A DNA stretch of 40,648 bases, taken from Candidatus Pacearchaeota archaeon (GTDB lineage Archaea; Nanobdellota; Nanobdellia; Pacearchaeales; GW2011-AR1). Where the stretch lies: positions 1 through 40,648 of the forward strand of contig JAGVWX010000005.1 of assembly GCA_018304105.1 (NCBI GenBank). Reading direction: 5' to 3'. The notes under the pieces were generated by a model that made no database searches, was not told where the DNA came from, and saw only the letters and a list, made by a program, of their open reading frames with translations. Positions within the stretch are counted from its first letter, which is position 1. Every line of letters begins with the position of its first letter. Shown here piece by piece: positions 1 to 8,035 of the stretch. The position numbers were made by a program, and so were the translations under genes.

Positions 1-457
1 TTTCACCTTACAGATACTAGTATTGCTGAAGACTTAATTATTTAAATATGTTTGTATTTGTTTATCGTCGTTGAAGAATAAATTTGCCGACGATGCGGCG
101 GTTCTATTTGGGGTGGCCTCTTACTGCGTGTGACTGGCCAGCGATTAAGCGGTATTTGTGTATTTGGCTACGGATATGATTTTGTTTATTTCATCGTTCT
201 CGGTGTTTGGATTGTTGATTAAACGAATTTGGGGCTGTTTGTTTATTACGCATACAAGAATCTGATTATGTTTTTTGTAATAGAAGATTATCGACGACAA
301 CTGCTGTTTTAGTTGTCCAAACGGCTGTTTTTATTAGTGTTCTTGGTGTTTAAGTTTGTTTTTTGGCTGTTTATTACTTTAAACACTTGTATCTTTAATC
401 AATGTTTATTCTCTGTTTTTAAGGCTTAAAAGAATAAAATTTAAATAGTATGGCTGT
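1..457. other. Intergenic, no gene recognised
   Basis: No convincing gene is visible on either strand. The stretch is T-rich and repeats short words such as ggctgttt. One piece near 318-335 (gtccaaacggctgtt) resembles the linker-coding DNA of the following gene near 776-796, so part may be a decayed relative of that gene; this is weak. A TATA-like TTTAAATA at 440-447 at the right end is the probable promoter of the gene starting at 470. Confidence 0.4.
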
Positions 458-469
458 TTGTATGTTGTT

Positions 470-1084
470 ATGTTTTGGTGGTCTTCTAAAAGTAAGGTGA
501 AAGAACTTGAAGAAAAAACAGAAAAATCTTTTTCTGCAGTAAAGAAAGATATGGATGCCGTTGGAAAATGGGTTAAACACCTTGATAGCAATGACAAACA
601 GCTGTTTGATGTTGTTTTTTCCTTAAAACAAGATATATCGACGTTGAATGAGGAAATTGCTGCAATGAGAGAAGGCATCGAACTGGCTGTTGAAGAACAG
701 AGAAACAAACAGGTGTTCAAAAGATTACCTGTTTTGGGCAAACAAACATCTGTTGAGGATGTTCAAAAGACTGTGCAAACGGCTGTCCAAACAGATAATA
801 TTTATGGAATTTTGAAAGGCTTATCTGGAAATGAAAGATTAATAGTTTTCACGCTTCTGAACAGTGAAATGAAATTGAGCTATGAAGACATGGCTTTGCT
901 TTTGGGAAAAGAGAGGTCGACAGTAAGAGGACAAATAAATGCAATCAAACAGAAAACAGATGGTTTGATTCAAGAGATTGTTGAGAGCAATGGAAAAAAG
1001 AGGGTTTTCATACCTAACGAAGTAAAGTCAAAAATGCAGAAATATGCTAAAGGGAGAATGGGCAAATTGGGGGAAAAAGAATGA
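470..1084 (+). CDS. Coiled-coil protein with C-terminal HTH resembling sigma region 4
   Basis: I recognise no named family. The protein starts FWWSSKSK and continues as a long charged coiled coil (about residues 5-75), then a Gln/Thr/Val linker with the repeated motif VQTAVQTD, then a C-terminal helix-turn-helix near residues 115-165 (LSGNERLIVFTLL ... SYEDMALLLG ... STVRGQINAIKQK). This follows the general pattern of sigma region 4/LuxR-type HTHs: an ER motif, a first helix, LGK, then a TVR recognition helix. DNA binding is inferred. An in-frame TTG exists at 458, but ATG 470 is preferred because TTTAAATA at 440-447 lies about 25 bases upstream, giving a leaderless message. It shares its architecture with the minus-strand gene at 1580-2341. 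The next ORF overlaps it by ATGA. Confidence 0.7.
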   Translation: MFWWSSKSKVKELEEKTEKSFSAVKKDMDAVGKWVKHLDSNDKQLFDVVFSLKQDISTLNEEIAAMREGIELAVEEQRNKQVFKRLPVLGKQTSVEDVQKTVQTAVQTDNIYGILKGLSGNERLIVFTLLNSEMKLSYEDMALLLGKERSTVRGQINAIKQKTDGLIQEIVESNGKKRVFIPNEVKSKMQKYAKGRMGKLGEKE

Positions 1085-1287
1085 AGCCTTGTTTAGAACT
1101 GGCTGAAAAAATGCAAAAAAGAGAGTTAGGGACTGGAAGATTGAGTAAGATACCAAAAAAGATCGTCTTTTTTGATGAACTTTTTGGAAATAAAGGAAAA
1201 GTGAGAACTAAGGGTTATGAAGTTCGTGTTAATCTTGATTTAAATAATCTGTTTGGGGCAGAAAATGCAAAAGTGAGGATTAAATGA
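1081..1287 (+). CDS. Small basic hypothetical protein (68 aa)
   Basis: The start codon overlaps the stop of the coiled-coil HTH gene (ATGA), so the two are probably co-transcribed and translationally coupled. The product is 68 residues, Lys/Arg-rich in its first half (PKKIVFF) and ends in a short stretch that looks like beta strand followed by NLDLNNLFGAENAKVRIK. No motif or known domain is seen. It may be an accessory partner of the upstream protein, but no function can be assigned. Coding status rests mainly on the overlap and uninterrupted frame. Confidence 0.5.
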   Translation: MKPCLELAEKMQKRELGTGRLSKIPKKIVFFDELFGNKGKVRTKGYEVRVNLDLNNLFGAENAKVRIK

Positions 1288-1382
1288 AATTAAAAAATCG
1301 AGAAATGCGAGAAAATATATGGAAAAGTGAGAGAAAAATGCAAAGATGTGTTCTAGGAAAGAAGAGTGAGGATAATTTGTGA
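1284..1382 (+). CDS. Possible 32-aa coupled peptide
   Basis: An ATG overlaps the stop of the preceding 68-aa gene in another ATGA arrangement and opens a 32-codon frame rich in Lys, Arg and Glu (begins MKLKNREMRENIWK). The only support is the repeated stop-start overlap; there is no recognisable domain. It may be spurious. Confidence 0.25.
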   Translation: MKLKNREMRENIWKSERKMQRCVLGKKSEDNL

Positions 1383-1579
1383 GAAAAAATGGAATGGGGG
1401 AACGTAAACTAAAAAAGATCGTTTCATGTAAAAAAGAGAGTACATTAAACGAACTAGTTTCGTGCTAATAAGGGAAAAAGAATGAAAATGAAGGCCTTGG
1501 CCAGATTCGTTTTTCTAGGAAAAAACAAATGGAGGTAGAGAAAACTGTAGAAGTTATTCGGTTAAAAGAAGAAGTGGCT
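1383..1579. other. A-rich gap with mini-ORFs
   Basis: A purine-rich stretch on the plus strand. It holds short frames, for example 1394-1468 (24 codons, begins MGERKLKKIV) and one at 1482 (18 codons, begins MKMKALARF). None has enough length or context to be called a gene. No tRNA, hairpin or clear promoter is seen. Confidence 0.3.
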
Positions 1580-2341
1580 TTAGATACTTCTTAGTGAGAT
1601 GATTGTCTCTAAGGATGTCATTCTTTTGAATTCAGGGGGAACTGCGAGTAAAATTCGCTTATTATTTTCTCTTGTTTTTTCAAGAGGAATGCCCTTTTTG
1701 AGAAGTTTTTGGACATAATCCCTAATCGAACTTTCAGAGAGGCCGGTTTTCTTGGAAAGGATGGAATAATCGACGTCAATTGCTTGATCGGTAAGCTGAT
1801 AGATTGTAGAATAAACCAACATCTCTTGAGGGGTGAGTCGTTTGAACTGCCTTCTTAAATCCTTTTTTAAGGCATCTAAGGAATTAATCAATTCTGCGAC
1901 TTTCCCTATCTTTGTTACCGGATCTTCTGTTGTTTCATTCAATGCGAACTTTTGATTAGATTCCGATGGGTGCTGCGTTGAAGTGGATAAATATTTGTAA
2001 TTGTTGGTTTGTCTGTCTGTCTGTTGGTTTGTCTGTCTGTCTGTCTGAACCCCCCTATTTCCTGTGGAAATGTTTGAATTTTGCCATTTGGGCACTTCTA
2101 GAGGCTGTTTAATAATCATATTTTTTTGAGTTGTCTGATATGTCTGAGTATCTGTCGGTATTGCTGGACCTTGTGTCTGCATAAAAAAATTATCTGTCTG
2201 TCTGTTGGTTTGTCTGTCTGTCTGTCTGAAAGTTCGTTTAAGACTTTTTATTTCTTCGGTTATGCTGTTTAGTTGCTCACGCAACAGAATCATGTCTTCT
2301 TTAACTTTTTGAAATGCTTCTTTGATTTTATCTTCGGCCAT
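1580..2341 (-). CDS. Coiled-coil/HTH protein with QTDR repeat linker
   Basis: 253 residues. An N-terminal coiled coil (about 1-38, MAEDKIKEAFQKVKEDMILL) is followed by a low-complexity linker (about 39-125) containing two blocks of QTDR/QTNR repeats, then a C-terminal winged-helix-like region (about 160-245: LTPQEMLVYSTIYQLT ... YSILSKKTGLSESSIRDYVQKLLKKGI) and a basic tail. The order coiled coil, Q/T/D linker, HTH is the same as in the gene at 470-1084, so they are probably distant paralogues. The repeat blocks are encoded by tetranucleotide tracts, which makes this gene prone to slippage. Function is unknown; DNA binding is inferred from the HTH. Confidence 0.7.
   Translation of the reverse strand: MAEDKIKEAFQKVKEDMILLREQLNSITEEIKSLKRTFRQTDRQTNRQTDNFFMQTQGPAIPTDTQTYQTTQKNMIIKQPLEVPKWQNSNISTGNRGVQTDRQTNQQTDRQTNNYKYLSTSTQHPSESNQKFALNETTEDPVTKIGKVAELINSLDALKKDLRRQFKRLTPQEMLVYSTIYQLTDQAIDVDYSILSKKTGLSESSIRDYVQKLLKKGIPLEKTRENNKRILLAVPPEFKRMTSLETIISLRSI
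2012..2049. repeat. TCTG tetranucleotide tract, copy 1
   Basis: Three TCTG units, an interrupting TTGG TTTG, then four more TCTG units, all in the same 4-base register. Read on the minus strand the tract encodes Gln-Thr-Asp/Asn-Arg repeats. Because CAGA repeated reads as QTDR in all three frames without a stop, unit gain or loss changes only the frame downstream. Confidence 0.9.
2193..2230. repeat. TCTG tetranucleotide tract, copy 2
   Basis: Same interrupted structure as the tract at 2012-2049 (3 units, TTGG TTTG, 4 units) and essentially identical over 38 bases. The pair is a direct repeat 181 bases apart inside one coding region, so deletion between copies is possible as well as slippage within each. 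Confidence 0.9.
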
Positions 2342-2386
2342 AAAATTTAAGGACTTATCTAAAATATAAACATTCCCTTTTTAGAA

Positions 2387-2656
2387 TCATTGTTGTTTGG
2401 AATAGGCTTCGAACGCCAAATTAGACAATCTCCATCTGCGCCTTCGGAGGTAATCTTGTCCTAAACCGTTTTTGGCTACTTCTGCAATTAGTCCTTGGGA
2501 TTTGAGCTCGCCCAGAAGGTACTTTGTGAACTCTTCATCCCGGGCGATTTCTCTGGCGATTTCTGCAGTGAACAAAGACTGCGGCGCTACTGAAAACAAA
2601 TGGTGAAGTATCTGTTCTGAAATCTTATCTTTTTTTTGCTGGGACACATTTGGCAT
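2387..2656 (-). CDS. Small winged-helix protein
   Basis: 89 residues. The middle (about 12-60) reads as a winged HTH: ISEQILHHLFSVAPQSLFTAEIAREI, then ARDEEFTKYLLGELKSQGLI as the recognition-helix region, and a basic wing (YLRRRRWRLS). It is probably a small DNA-binding regulator. It is divergent from the Lhr helicase gene at 2734, with 77 bases between, so it could control either direction; that is inference. The start ATG is the only good one and no signal peptide or membrane segment is present. Confidence 0.6.
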   Translation of the reverse strand: MPNVSQQKKDKISEQILHHLFSVAPQSLFTAEIAREIARDEEFTKYLLGELKSQGLIAEVAKNGLGQDYLRRRRWRLSNLAFEAYSKQQ

Positions 2657-2733
2657 GGTGTTATCAACAAAAAGGTTTTTATAAGGTTTTTCTTATGCGT
2701 TATGGACAACATTTTTGAACATGGACAAGGAAT

Positions 2734-5322
2734 ATGACACAAACGCTAAAATTGATGAGGCCTTATGGCTCGGAAGAAGTGAAAGGGCTATTGAATCCGC
2801 TTGTTAGAGAGTGGTTTTTTTCTAAGTTTAAGGATTTCAGTGTGACGCAACTTTATGGTGTGAAGGCGATAAACGACAGGAAGAACATTCTTGTTTCTGC
2901 GCCGACGGGGGGAACTAAAACTCTCACCGCCTTTTTGAGTATTTTGAACTATCTCGTGGAGCTTGCCTTAAAGGAGGAATTAGAAGACAAAATTTATGCT
3001 GTTTATTGCTCTCCTTTGAAAGCACTTTCCAATGATATTTATGTTAACCTTGTTAGGCCGCTGGAAGAGATTCGGGAAATGGCTGCTAAGAAAGGAATGA
3101 AGATGCAAAATATAAGGATTGGTTTGAGAACGGGGGATACAAGTGTTTCTGAAAGGGCGAAAATGGCGAGAAAGGTGCCGCATATTTTTGTTACGACACC
3201 TGAAACTTTGGCGATTGTGCTGACTACTTCAAAGTTTGTTGAAAAACTTTCAATGCTTGAGTTTATTATTGTGGACGAAATTCATGCTTTAATGAATAAA
3301 AGGGGCGTTTATCTCTCCCTGACATTGGAAAGGCTGAATGAGCAGAGTACGATTGAACCTGTAAGAATAGGCCTTTCGGCTACGATTTCCCCATTGGAAG
3401 AAATTGCAAGGTTTCTTGTTGGAAACGACCGAGATTGCTTGATTGCTGATGTCAAGCTTGTGAAAGAGATTGAGATAGACATGGATTTTCCGGGGAAGGA
3501 AATTTTGGATGCTTGGACGAGCACGAGCCATAGAGAACTTTATGACATGCTTGACGAAATAATTGAGAAGTATAGAACGACTTTGATTTTTACTAACACG
3601 AGGGCGGCAACAGAAAGGGTTGTGCATCATTTGAAAGAGCAGTTTCCTGGAAAGTATGTTGGGCTGATTGGGGCACACCATAGTTCTATGAGCAAAGACA
3701 GAAGATTTGAGATAGAAAATATGTTAAGGGAAGGAAAGCTGAAAGCAGTTGTTTCTTCGACTTCGCTGGAGCTGGGTATTGATATTGGGAGCATTGATTT
3801 TGTTGTGCTGCTAACTTCTCCGAAGGGGTCTGCGAGGGCGCTGCAAAGAATTGGGCGGGCGGGACATCAGTTGCATTCTAATCCAAAGGGAATGTTTATT
3901 GTTTTAGACAGAGACGACATGGTTGAGTGCGGGGTGCTGATGAAAGAAATGATTGAAAAGAAGATTGATAGAGCAGAGATTCCAAAAAATGCGCTTGATG
4001 TTCTGGCGCAGCAGATTTATGGAATGGCGATTTCAAAAGTTTGGGATGTTGAAAAGATGATTGACACTATAAGAAAGAGTTATTGTTACAAAGAGCTGAC
4101 ACGGGAGGACTTTTTTGCTGTTGTCTCGTATTTAGCAGGAGATTATGCGCTTGAACATAGAAATGTTTATGCAAAGATATGGTTTGATCCTGTTGAAAAG
4201 AAGATTGGGAAAAAGGGGAAGATGGCGCGGGTGATTTACATGACTAATCTTGGAACGATTCCTGACGAAAGCCACATTACTGTTGTGATTGCTACGCCGG
4301 CTGACAAGAAAGGACAGCATGTTGGAATGGTTGACGAAGGCTTTTTGGAGAGGATGAAAAGAGGAGACGTCTTTGTTCTTGGGGGACAGAAGTATCAGTT
4401 TTTGTATTCAAGAGGAATGAAAGCGTTTGTTAAGTCTGATGTTTCAAAGAATCCGACAATTCCTTCGTGGTTTTCTGAGCAGCTGCCTTTGACTTTTGAT
4501 GTGGCTTTGGAGATTGGGAAGTTTAGGAAGCTTTTGAGGGAAAGAGTGAACAAAAAACAAGAAGCTGTCGAATTTATTCAAAGTTATTTGTATTGCAATA
4601 GACGTATTGCTGAAGAAATTTATAATTACTTTTATGAACAAGCGAGTTTCTCCGAGATTCCTGATGAAAAGACGATTGTTGTTGAAAAGTTTAAAGACGA
4701 AAAGGAATATTTGCTTTTTCATTCAATGTATGGGCGGAGGGTTAACGATGCATTGTCAAGGGCATACGGGTTTGCAGCGGCGAGATTGAAAATGAGAGAT
4801 GTTGAGCTCGGAATTGGGGATAATGGATTTTTTATTGCGGGGGAAAGCCTTGATGAAAACAAGATTTTGAAATGGGTTAAATCTAAAGATTTGAAAGAAA
4901 TATTGAAAGAGACAATTGAAAGGACTGATGTTTTGAAGAGAAGGTTCAGACATTGTGCGGGGCGCTCACTTATGATTTTACGGAGCTACAGGGGGAGGGA
5001 GAAAAGTGCGGGAAAGCAGCAAGTTGCGAGCGAGTTTTTGTATCGAGCAGTAAAGAAAATTTCTAATGAATTTCCTATTTTGAGGGAAGCAAGAAGAGAA
5101 GTAATGGAAGACTTGATGGATGTTAAGAACGCAGAGCAGGTTTTGAGGTGGATTGAATCTGGAAAAGTAAAATTTAAAGTTATTAGAACGCCGATTGTTT
5201 CGCCGTTTGGATTGGGTTTGAATATGACTGGAAGAATGGATTTGATAAGAATGGAAGACAGGGCAAAGTTTTTGAGAAGAATGCATGAACTTCATCTTAA
5301 AGCGATTTCAAACAGAATATAA
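2734..5322 (+). CDS. lhr: Lhr-type superfamily 2 ATP-dependent helicase
   Basis: An 862-residue SF2 helicase with the full Lhr-core order: Walker A-like APTGGTKT (56-63), SPLKALSND (motif Ia, 93-101), TTPETLA (motif Ib), VDEIHAL (DExH box, 180-186), LSATI (motif III, 214-218), IFTNTR (motif IV), SSTSLELGIDIG (motif V, 341-352) and QRIGRAGHQ (motif VI, 371-379), then the long Lhr C-terminal region. Archaeal Lhr proteins are 3'-5' helicases linked to DNA repair. The length fits an Lhr core. The oddity is the P-loop: the usual GSGKT reads GGTKT, so the Gly before the catalytic Lys is Thr. ATG 2734 follows a short AAGG; a TATA-like TTTTTATAAGG lies near 2686. Confidence 0.92.
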   Translation: MTQTLKLMRPYGSEEVKGLLNPLVREWFFSKFKDFSVTQLYGVKAINDRKNILVSAPTGGTKTLTAFLSILNYLVELALKEELEDKIYAVYCSPLKALSNDIYVNLVRPLEEIREMAAKKGMKMQNIRIGLRTGDTSVSERAKMARKVPHIFVTTPETLAIVLTTSKFVEKLSMLEFIIVDEIHALMNKRGVYLSLTLERLNEQSTIEPVRIGLSATISPLEEIARFLVGNDRDCLIADVKLVKEIEIDMDFPGKEILDAWTSTSHRELYDMLDEIIEKYRTTLIFTNTRAATERVVHHLKEQFPGKYVGLIGAHHSSMSKDRRFEIENMLREGKLKAVVSSTSLELGIDIGSIDFVVLLTSPKGSARALQRIGRAGHQLHSNPKGMFIVLDRDDMVECGVLMKEMIEKKIDRAEIPKNALDVLAQQIYGMAISKVWDVEKMIDTIRKSYCYKELTREDFFAVVSYLAGDYALEHRNVYAKIWFDPVEKKIGKKGKMARVIYMTNLGTIPDESHITVVIATPADKKGQHVGMVDEGFLERMKRGDVFVLGGQKYQFLYSRGMKAFVKSDVSKNPTIPSWFSEQLPLTFDVALEIGKFRKLLRERVNKKQEAVEFIQSYLYCNRRIAEEIYNYFYEQASFSEIPDEKTIVVEKFKDEKEYLLFHSMYGRRVNDALSRAYGFAAARLKMRDVELGIGDNGFFIAGESLDENKILKWVKSKDLKEILKETIERTDVLKRRFRHCAGRSLMILRSYRGREKSAGKQQVASEFLYRAVKKISNEFPILREARREVMEDLMDVKNAEQVLRWIESGKVKFKVIRTPIVSPFGLGLNMTGRMDLIRMEDRAKFLRRMHELHLKAISNRI

Positions 5323-5372
5323 TGTTTGATAAACACAATAATGTTTAAGTATAATTGAAACCGTTTTTTAGT

Positions 5373-5861
5373 ATGGAATTTAGGGAAGGATTAAGACGGG
5401 CGCTTTATGCAGGAATTGAAGACGCTGTTAAAATAAATCGCCCGCTTGGATTTTGGCAAGATTTTAGGAAAAAGAATGGGGCTGTGGTAAGGGCGCTTTA
5501 CGAGCAAGGTGTTGTTAGCGATATGGACATTGAAATAGCTTTGAAAAGGGGCGTTGTTGCTCGAGCGCAAAGAGATTATGAAAAGGTTGTTAGAAGCGGG
5601 GCGAGAAATTATAATCAATGGGAACACATCATTAAGGAACCAGAGTTCCTTGCGTTTGCTCTTCATGCCGGAGAGTTTTCTATGATGGACCTAAAGCCGT
5701 TATTTACAAGTGATACTGAGCAAAAAAGTTTTATGGCAAGCACTTTGAGACCAGGGCCTGGATTGTTGGCGAGGCTTCGCGGCGAGTTATTGACACCTGT
5801 GGAAGATTTAGCTTTGACTAGCATAGGTTCCGGAACGGAATGTTTTGAATGCGGACACTAA
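5373..5861 (+). CDS. Hypothetical protein ending in CFECGH
   Basis: 162 residues from ATG 5373 (a TTG at 5355 would add six residues). ATG 5373 is preferred because a TATA-like TTTAAGTATA lies near 5343-5352. The protein is mostly helical and basic, with Trp and aromatic residues (FWQDF, YNQWEHI), no membrane segment and a C-terminal CFECGH that could bind metal. No family is recognised. It follows the lhr-like helicase on the same strand but has its own promoter-like element. Confidence 0.6.
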   Translation: MEFREGLRRALYAGIEDAVKINRPLGFWQDFRKKNGAVVRALYEQGVVSDMDIEIALKRGVVARAQRDYEKVVRSGARNYNQWEHIIKEPEFLAFALHAGEFSMMDLKPLFTSDTEQKSFMASTLRPGPGLLARLRGELLTPVEDLALTSIGSGTECFECGH

Positions 5862-5897
5862 GGAAAGAATTATAAAGAAAGAAGCCTTGTTTTCAAA

Positions 5898-6227
5898 ATG
5901 AATCATAGAGGAGCTTTGGGGTCGGTTATTGTTGTTTCAATTATATTCGCTTTAGGCGGGCTTGGTTATATTTATGTGTTTTCTCCCGTTCTAGGAAACG
6001 AATTTTATTTGAACCCGACAGACGCGGGAGCGGGAATACAAATGAGCCCTTCAGCGAATTGCCAAAAAGTTTGTGTTGATGGAGTTTTTATGGGGTGCGA
6101 GGGCTTGTCTCAGGATTTGATGTGCGGGCTGTCCTGCAGGGGCGTGGTAAATGCAGGTTCGGAAAAAAGAAAGTTGCCAAATATCGGTTCTACGCTTTGC
6201 GAGTTTGTGAATTGTGTTTGCAATTAA
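5898..6227 (+). CDS. Membrane-anchored Cys-rich small exported protein
   Basis: 109 residues. Residues 8-29 form one hydrophobic segment (LGSVIVVSIIFALGGLGYIYV) after a short N-terminal MNHRGA, consistent with a signal anchor. The rest is outside-facing by inference and has nine Cys, including CQKVCVDG, CEG, MCGLSC and CEFVNCVCN, suggesting disulfides or a metal site. A TATA-like AATTATAAAG at 5869-5878 sits about 25 bases before ATG 5898, giving a leaderless start. No family is recognised. Confidence 0.65.
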   Translation: MNHRGALGSVIVVSIIFALGGLGYIYVFSPVLGNEFYLNPTDAGAGIQMSPSANCQKVCVDGVFMGCEGLSQDLMCGLSCRGVVNAGSEKRKLPNIGSTLCEFVNCVCN

Positions 6228-6276
6228 GAGTTTACTTGTACAGAAGTTTTAAAACCGAAGGGAAATGGGTTTGGGG

Positions 6277-6984
6277 ATGGAATTTATAGGAAAATGTTTG
6301 CTTGTTGAAACGCTTGAAAAGAAAATTTTGACAGTCGGCGACTTGCATTTTGGATTTGAGGAGGCGTTAAACCGGGGCGGTGTGTTTGTTTCAAGGAAAA
6401 TGTACCAAGAAACGATTGAATATTTAGAAAGAGTTTTTGAGAAATGCGGAAAGGTTGACGAGGTTGTTTTGCTTGGAGATGTTAAGCATGTTTTTGGAGA
6501 AGTTATAAGACAAGAATGGGATGAAGTTTTGGGAATTCTGAATTATCTTAAAGAAAAAGTGGGGAAGGTTGTTATTGTAAAAGGCAATCACGACAAAATT
6601 GTAGAACCGATTGCGAGAAGGGCGGGCGTAGAAACTAAAGATTATTATGTTGCTGGAGAACTTTGTTTTTTACATGGCGACAGGGATTTTATTGAAAACT
6701 ATGACAAAAAAATGAAATGCTGGATTTTAGGGCACGGGCATCCGGCTGTTAAAATTAGCAGCGGAGTGAAAGTTGAAAAATTCAAATGCTTTTTAGTTGG
6801 CGAATTCAAAAAAAAGAAGATTGTTGTTGTTCCTAGCTTTTTCGATTATAGCATTGGGAGCGATCCAAGAGAAAGCGACTTGGGATTTGCCTGGCCATTT
6901 AATTTTAAAAATTTTGAAGTTCTTGTTGTGCAGGACGAAAGTTTAAAAGTTTTAAATTTTGGAAAGTTAAAGAAAATAAGATAA
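6277..6984 (+). CDS. SbcD-related metallophosphoesterase
   Basis: A calcineurin-like phosphoesterase with all the metal-binding signatures in order: GDLHFG near residue 22, LLGDVKH near 65, KGNHDK near 107, LHGDRD near 132 and GHGHPA near 149. Length (235 aa from ATG 6277; 239 from ATG 6265) fits the archaeal SbcD-related phosphoesterase family (TIGR00024-like), single-domain cytosolic enzymes of unknown substrate. It is much shorter than true Mre11/SbcD and lacks a capping domain. The second ATG is preferred because a TATA-like TTTTAAAAC at 6247-6255 lies about 25 bases before it. Confidence 0.85.
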   Translation: MEFIGKCLLVETLEKKILTVGDLHFGFEEALNRGGVFVSRKMYQETIEYLERVFEKCGKVDEVVLLGDVKHVFGEVIRQEWDEVLGILNYLKEKVGKVVIVKGNHDKIVEPIARRAGVETKDYYVAGELCFLHGDRDFIENYDKKMKCWILGHGHPAVKISSGVKVEKFKCFLVGEFKKKKIVVVPSFFDYSIGSDPRESDLGFAWPFNFKNFEVLVVQDESLKVLNFGKLKKIR

Positions 6985-6992
6985 TTTTGTGC

Positions 6993-7415
6993 TTATTCTT
7001 CTTTCTTTTGCTGTAGTTTTGGCATTGGCGTGTGTATTGGAAGAGAAACTTCGTCTTCTAGGAAGATTGCTTTAGGTGTGCAACGCCTCAAAATGAAATT
7101 GAAAAGGATTATGTTCATGGGGCTCGGAAGCTTTTTCTTTTTCCAATCTTTAGTTATATTTTTAGATTCTTCTTTTGTAACCGAAAGAGCAACGTCTCCT
7201 TGAAAAATGACTTCTCCTTCTTTGCTGCTTTCTTGTTCACCATAGGAAACAGAATATTTGAAGGAAAGTTTTATTATTTTTTCATCTTTTAAAAATTCGG
7301 TTTTGTCTTCTTTTAAATCGAGAAATTCTATTGAAGTGGATGGTTGTTTTTTTATTGTTTCTTTTGAAATTCTTTCTGCAGAAATTTTTGTTAAATTAAA
7401 TCCGATTATTTTCAT
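6993..7415 (-). CDS. Conserved-looking hypothetical, possible SecB-like fold
   Basis: 140 residues, no signal or membrane helix. The predicted pattern is several beta strands (LSFKYSVSYG, GEVIFQGDVALSV) followed by a helix (NIILFNFILRRCTPKAI) and a loop ending LPIHTPMPKL. This strand-strand-helix-Pro-rich pattern recalls bacterial SecB-like chaperone subunits, where a helix precedes an FPPL.L motif, but the resemblance is only by eye. The Lys/Glu-rich tail is low complexity. It converges with the phosphoesterase gene, 8 bases apart. Function unassigned. Confidence 0.55.
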   Translation of the reverse strand: MKIIGFNLTKISAERISKETIKKQPSTSIEFLDLKEDKTEFLKDEKIIKLSFKYSVSYGEQESSKEGEVIFQGDVALSVTKEESKNITKDWKKKKLPSPMNIILFNFILRRCTPKAIFLEDEVSLPIHTPMPKLQQKKEE

Positions 7416-7454
7416 GAGAGTTATTAAAGACGTTTGTTTTTAAGCTTTATTGTT

Positions 7455-7715
7455 TTATACTAAATCTTCTTCGGAGACGACAACGAAATCGCCAACTGCA
7501 ATTATTGAATTGTAAGGAATTAAAACTTCTTTTCCCCCAGATATTTCAAGGTTTAAATTTCGAGTGTGTGCTGTTGGTTCTTTCAAAAGAAGTTGAATTA
7601 ATTCGCCGGTGTTTGTTTCAAAGGTTACGTCTTTAACCATGCCCAATCTTTTTCCTTCTTTTGTGACAACAAGCTTATTTAAGATATCTTTTAAGGGTTT
7701 TCTTTCGAATGCCAT
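7455..7715 (-). CDS. PRC-barrel domain protein
   Basis: 86 residues making a single PRC-barrel: LKDILNKLVVTKEGKRLGMVKDVTF gives the first strand pair with the conserved GKRLG.V.D turn, and EVLIPYNSIIAVGDFVVV the last strands. Small stand-alone PRC-barrel proteins are frequent in archaea; roles in RNA metabolism and cell division have been proposed for some (CdpB-type). Which of these applies here cannot be told. A TATA-like element (CTTTATATAC on the minus strand, about 7735-7745) is about 25 bases upstream, so the message is probably leaderless. It is the last gene before the origin region. Confidence 0.8.
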   Translation of the reverse strand: MAFERKPLKDILNKLVVTKEGKRLGMVKDVTFETNTGELIQLLLKEPTAHTRNLNLEISGGKEVLIPYNSIIAVGDFVVVSEEDLV

Positions 7716-7928
7716 TACTTATTTAAATTGAAGGTGTATATAAAGTTTTCTTCAGAAGAATATCTATTTTGTTTGGGATTATTGTTTATTAATGGAATAT
7801 TAAATGCTTATGGGCGGGCCGTTTTTTGATTTTTCGAGTCGAATGAGGATAACTTTTTGATATGGATCTGCTTTTTTAATGTAAAAATAATTTTTGGCAT
7901 AAATTTGATTCTTTAATATGAAATGACT

Positions 7929-7971
7929 CCTTGGTTTTGCATATGGGGTGACTCCTTGATTTCGCATGGAG
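7929..7971 (-). repeat. Two degenerate inverted ORB-like motifs
   Basis: CCTTGGTTTTGCATATGG (7929-7946) and CCTTGATTTCGCATGGAG (7954-7971) form a 25-base direct repeat, each preceded by TGACT. The second matches the reverse complement of the ORB-like motif at 13 of 18 positions. They face the rightward pair across the AT-rich tract. Whether the initiator binds them is untested. Confidence 0.5.
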
Positions 7972-8035
7972 ATTTTGAAAATTAGGGGAGGATTTAAATA
8001 ATGAAAGCAAACGTCTTTGTTTCTTACTTTCTTTT

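Noticed and set aside
2721-2733. ATG 2721 as start of the Lhr gene
   Set aside because: It is in a different frame from the helicase; ATG 2734 opens the correct frame.
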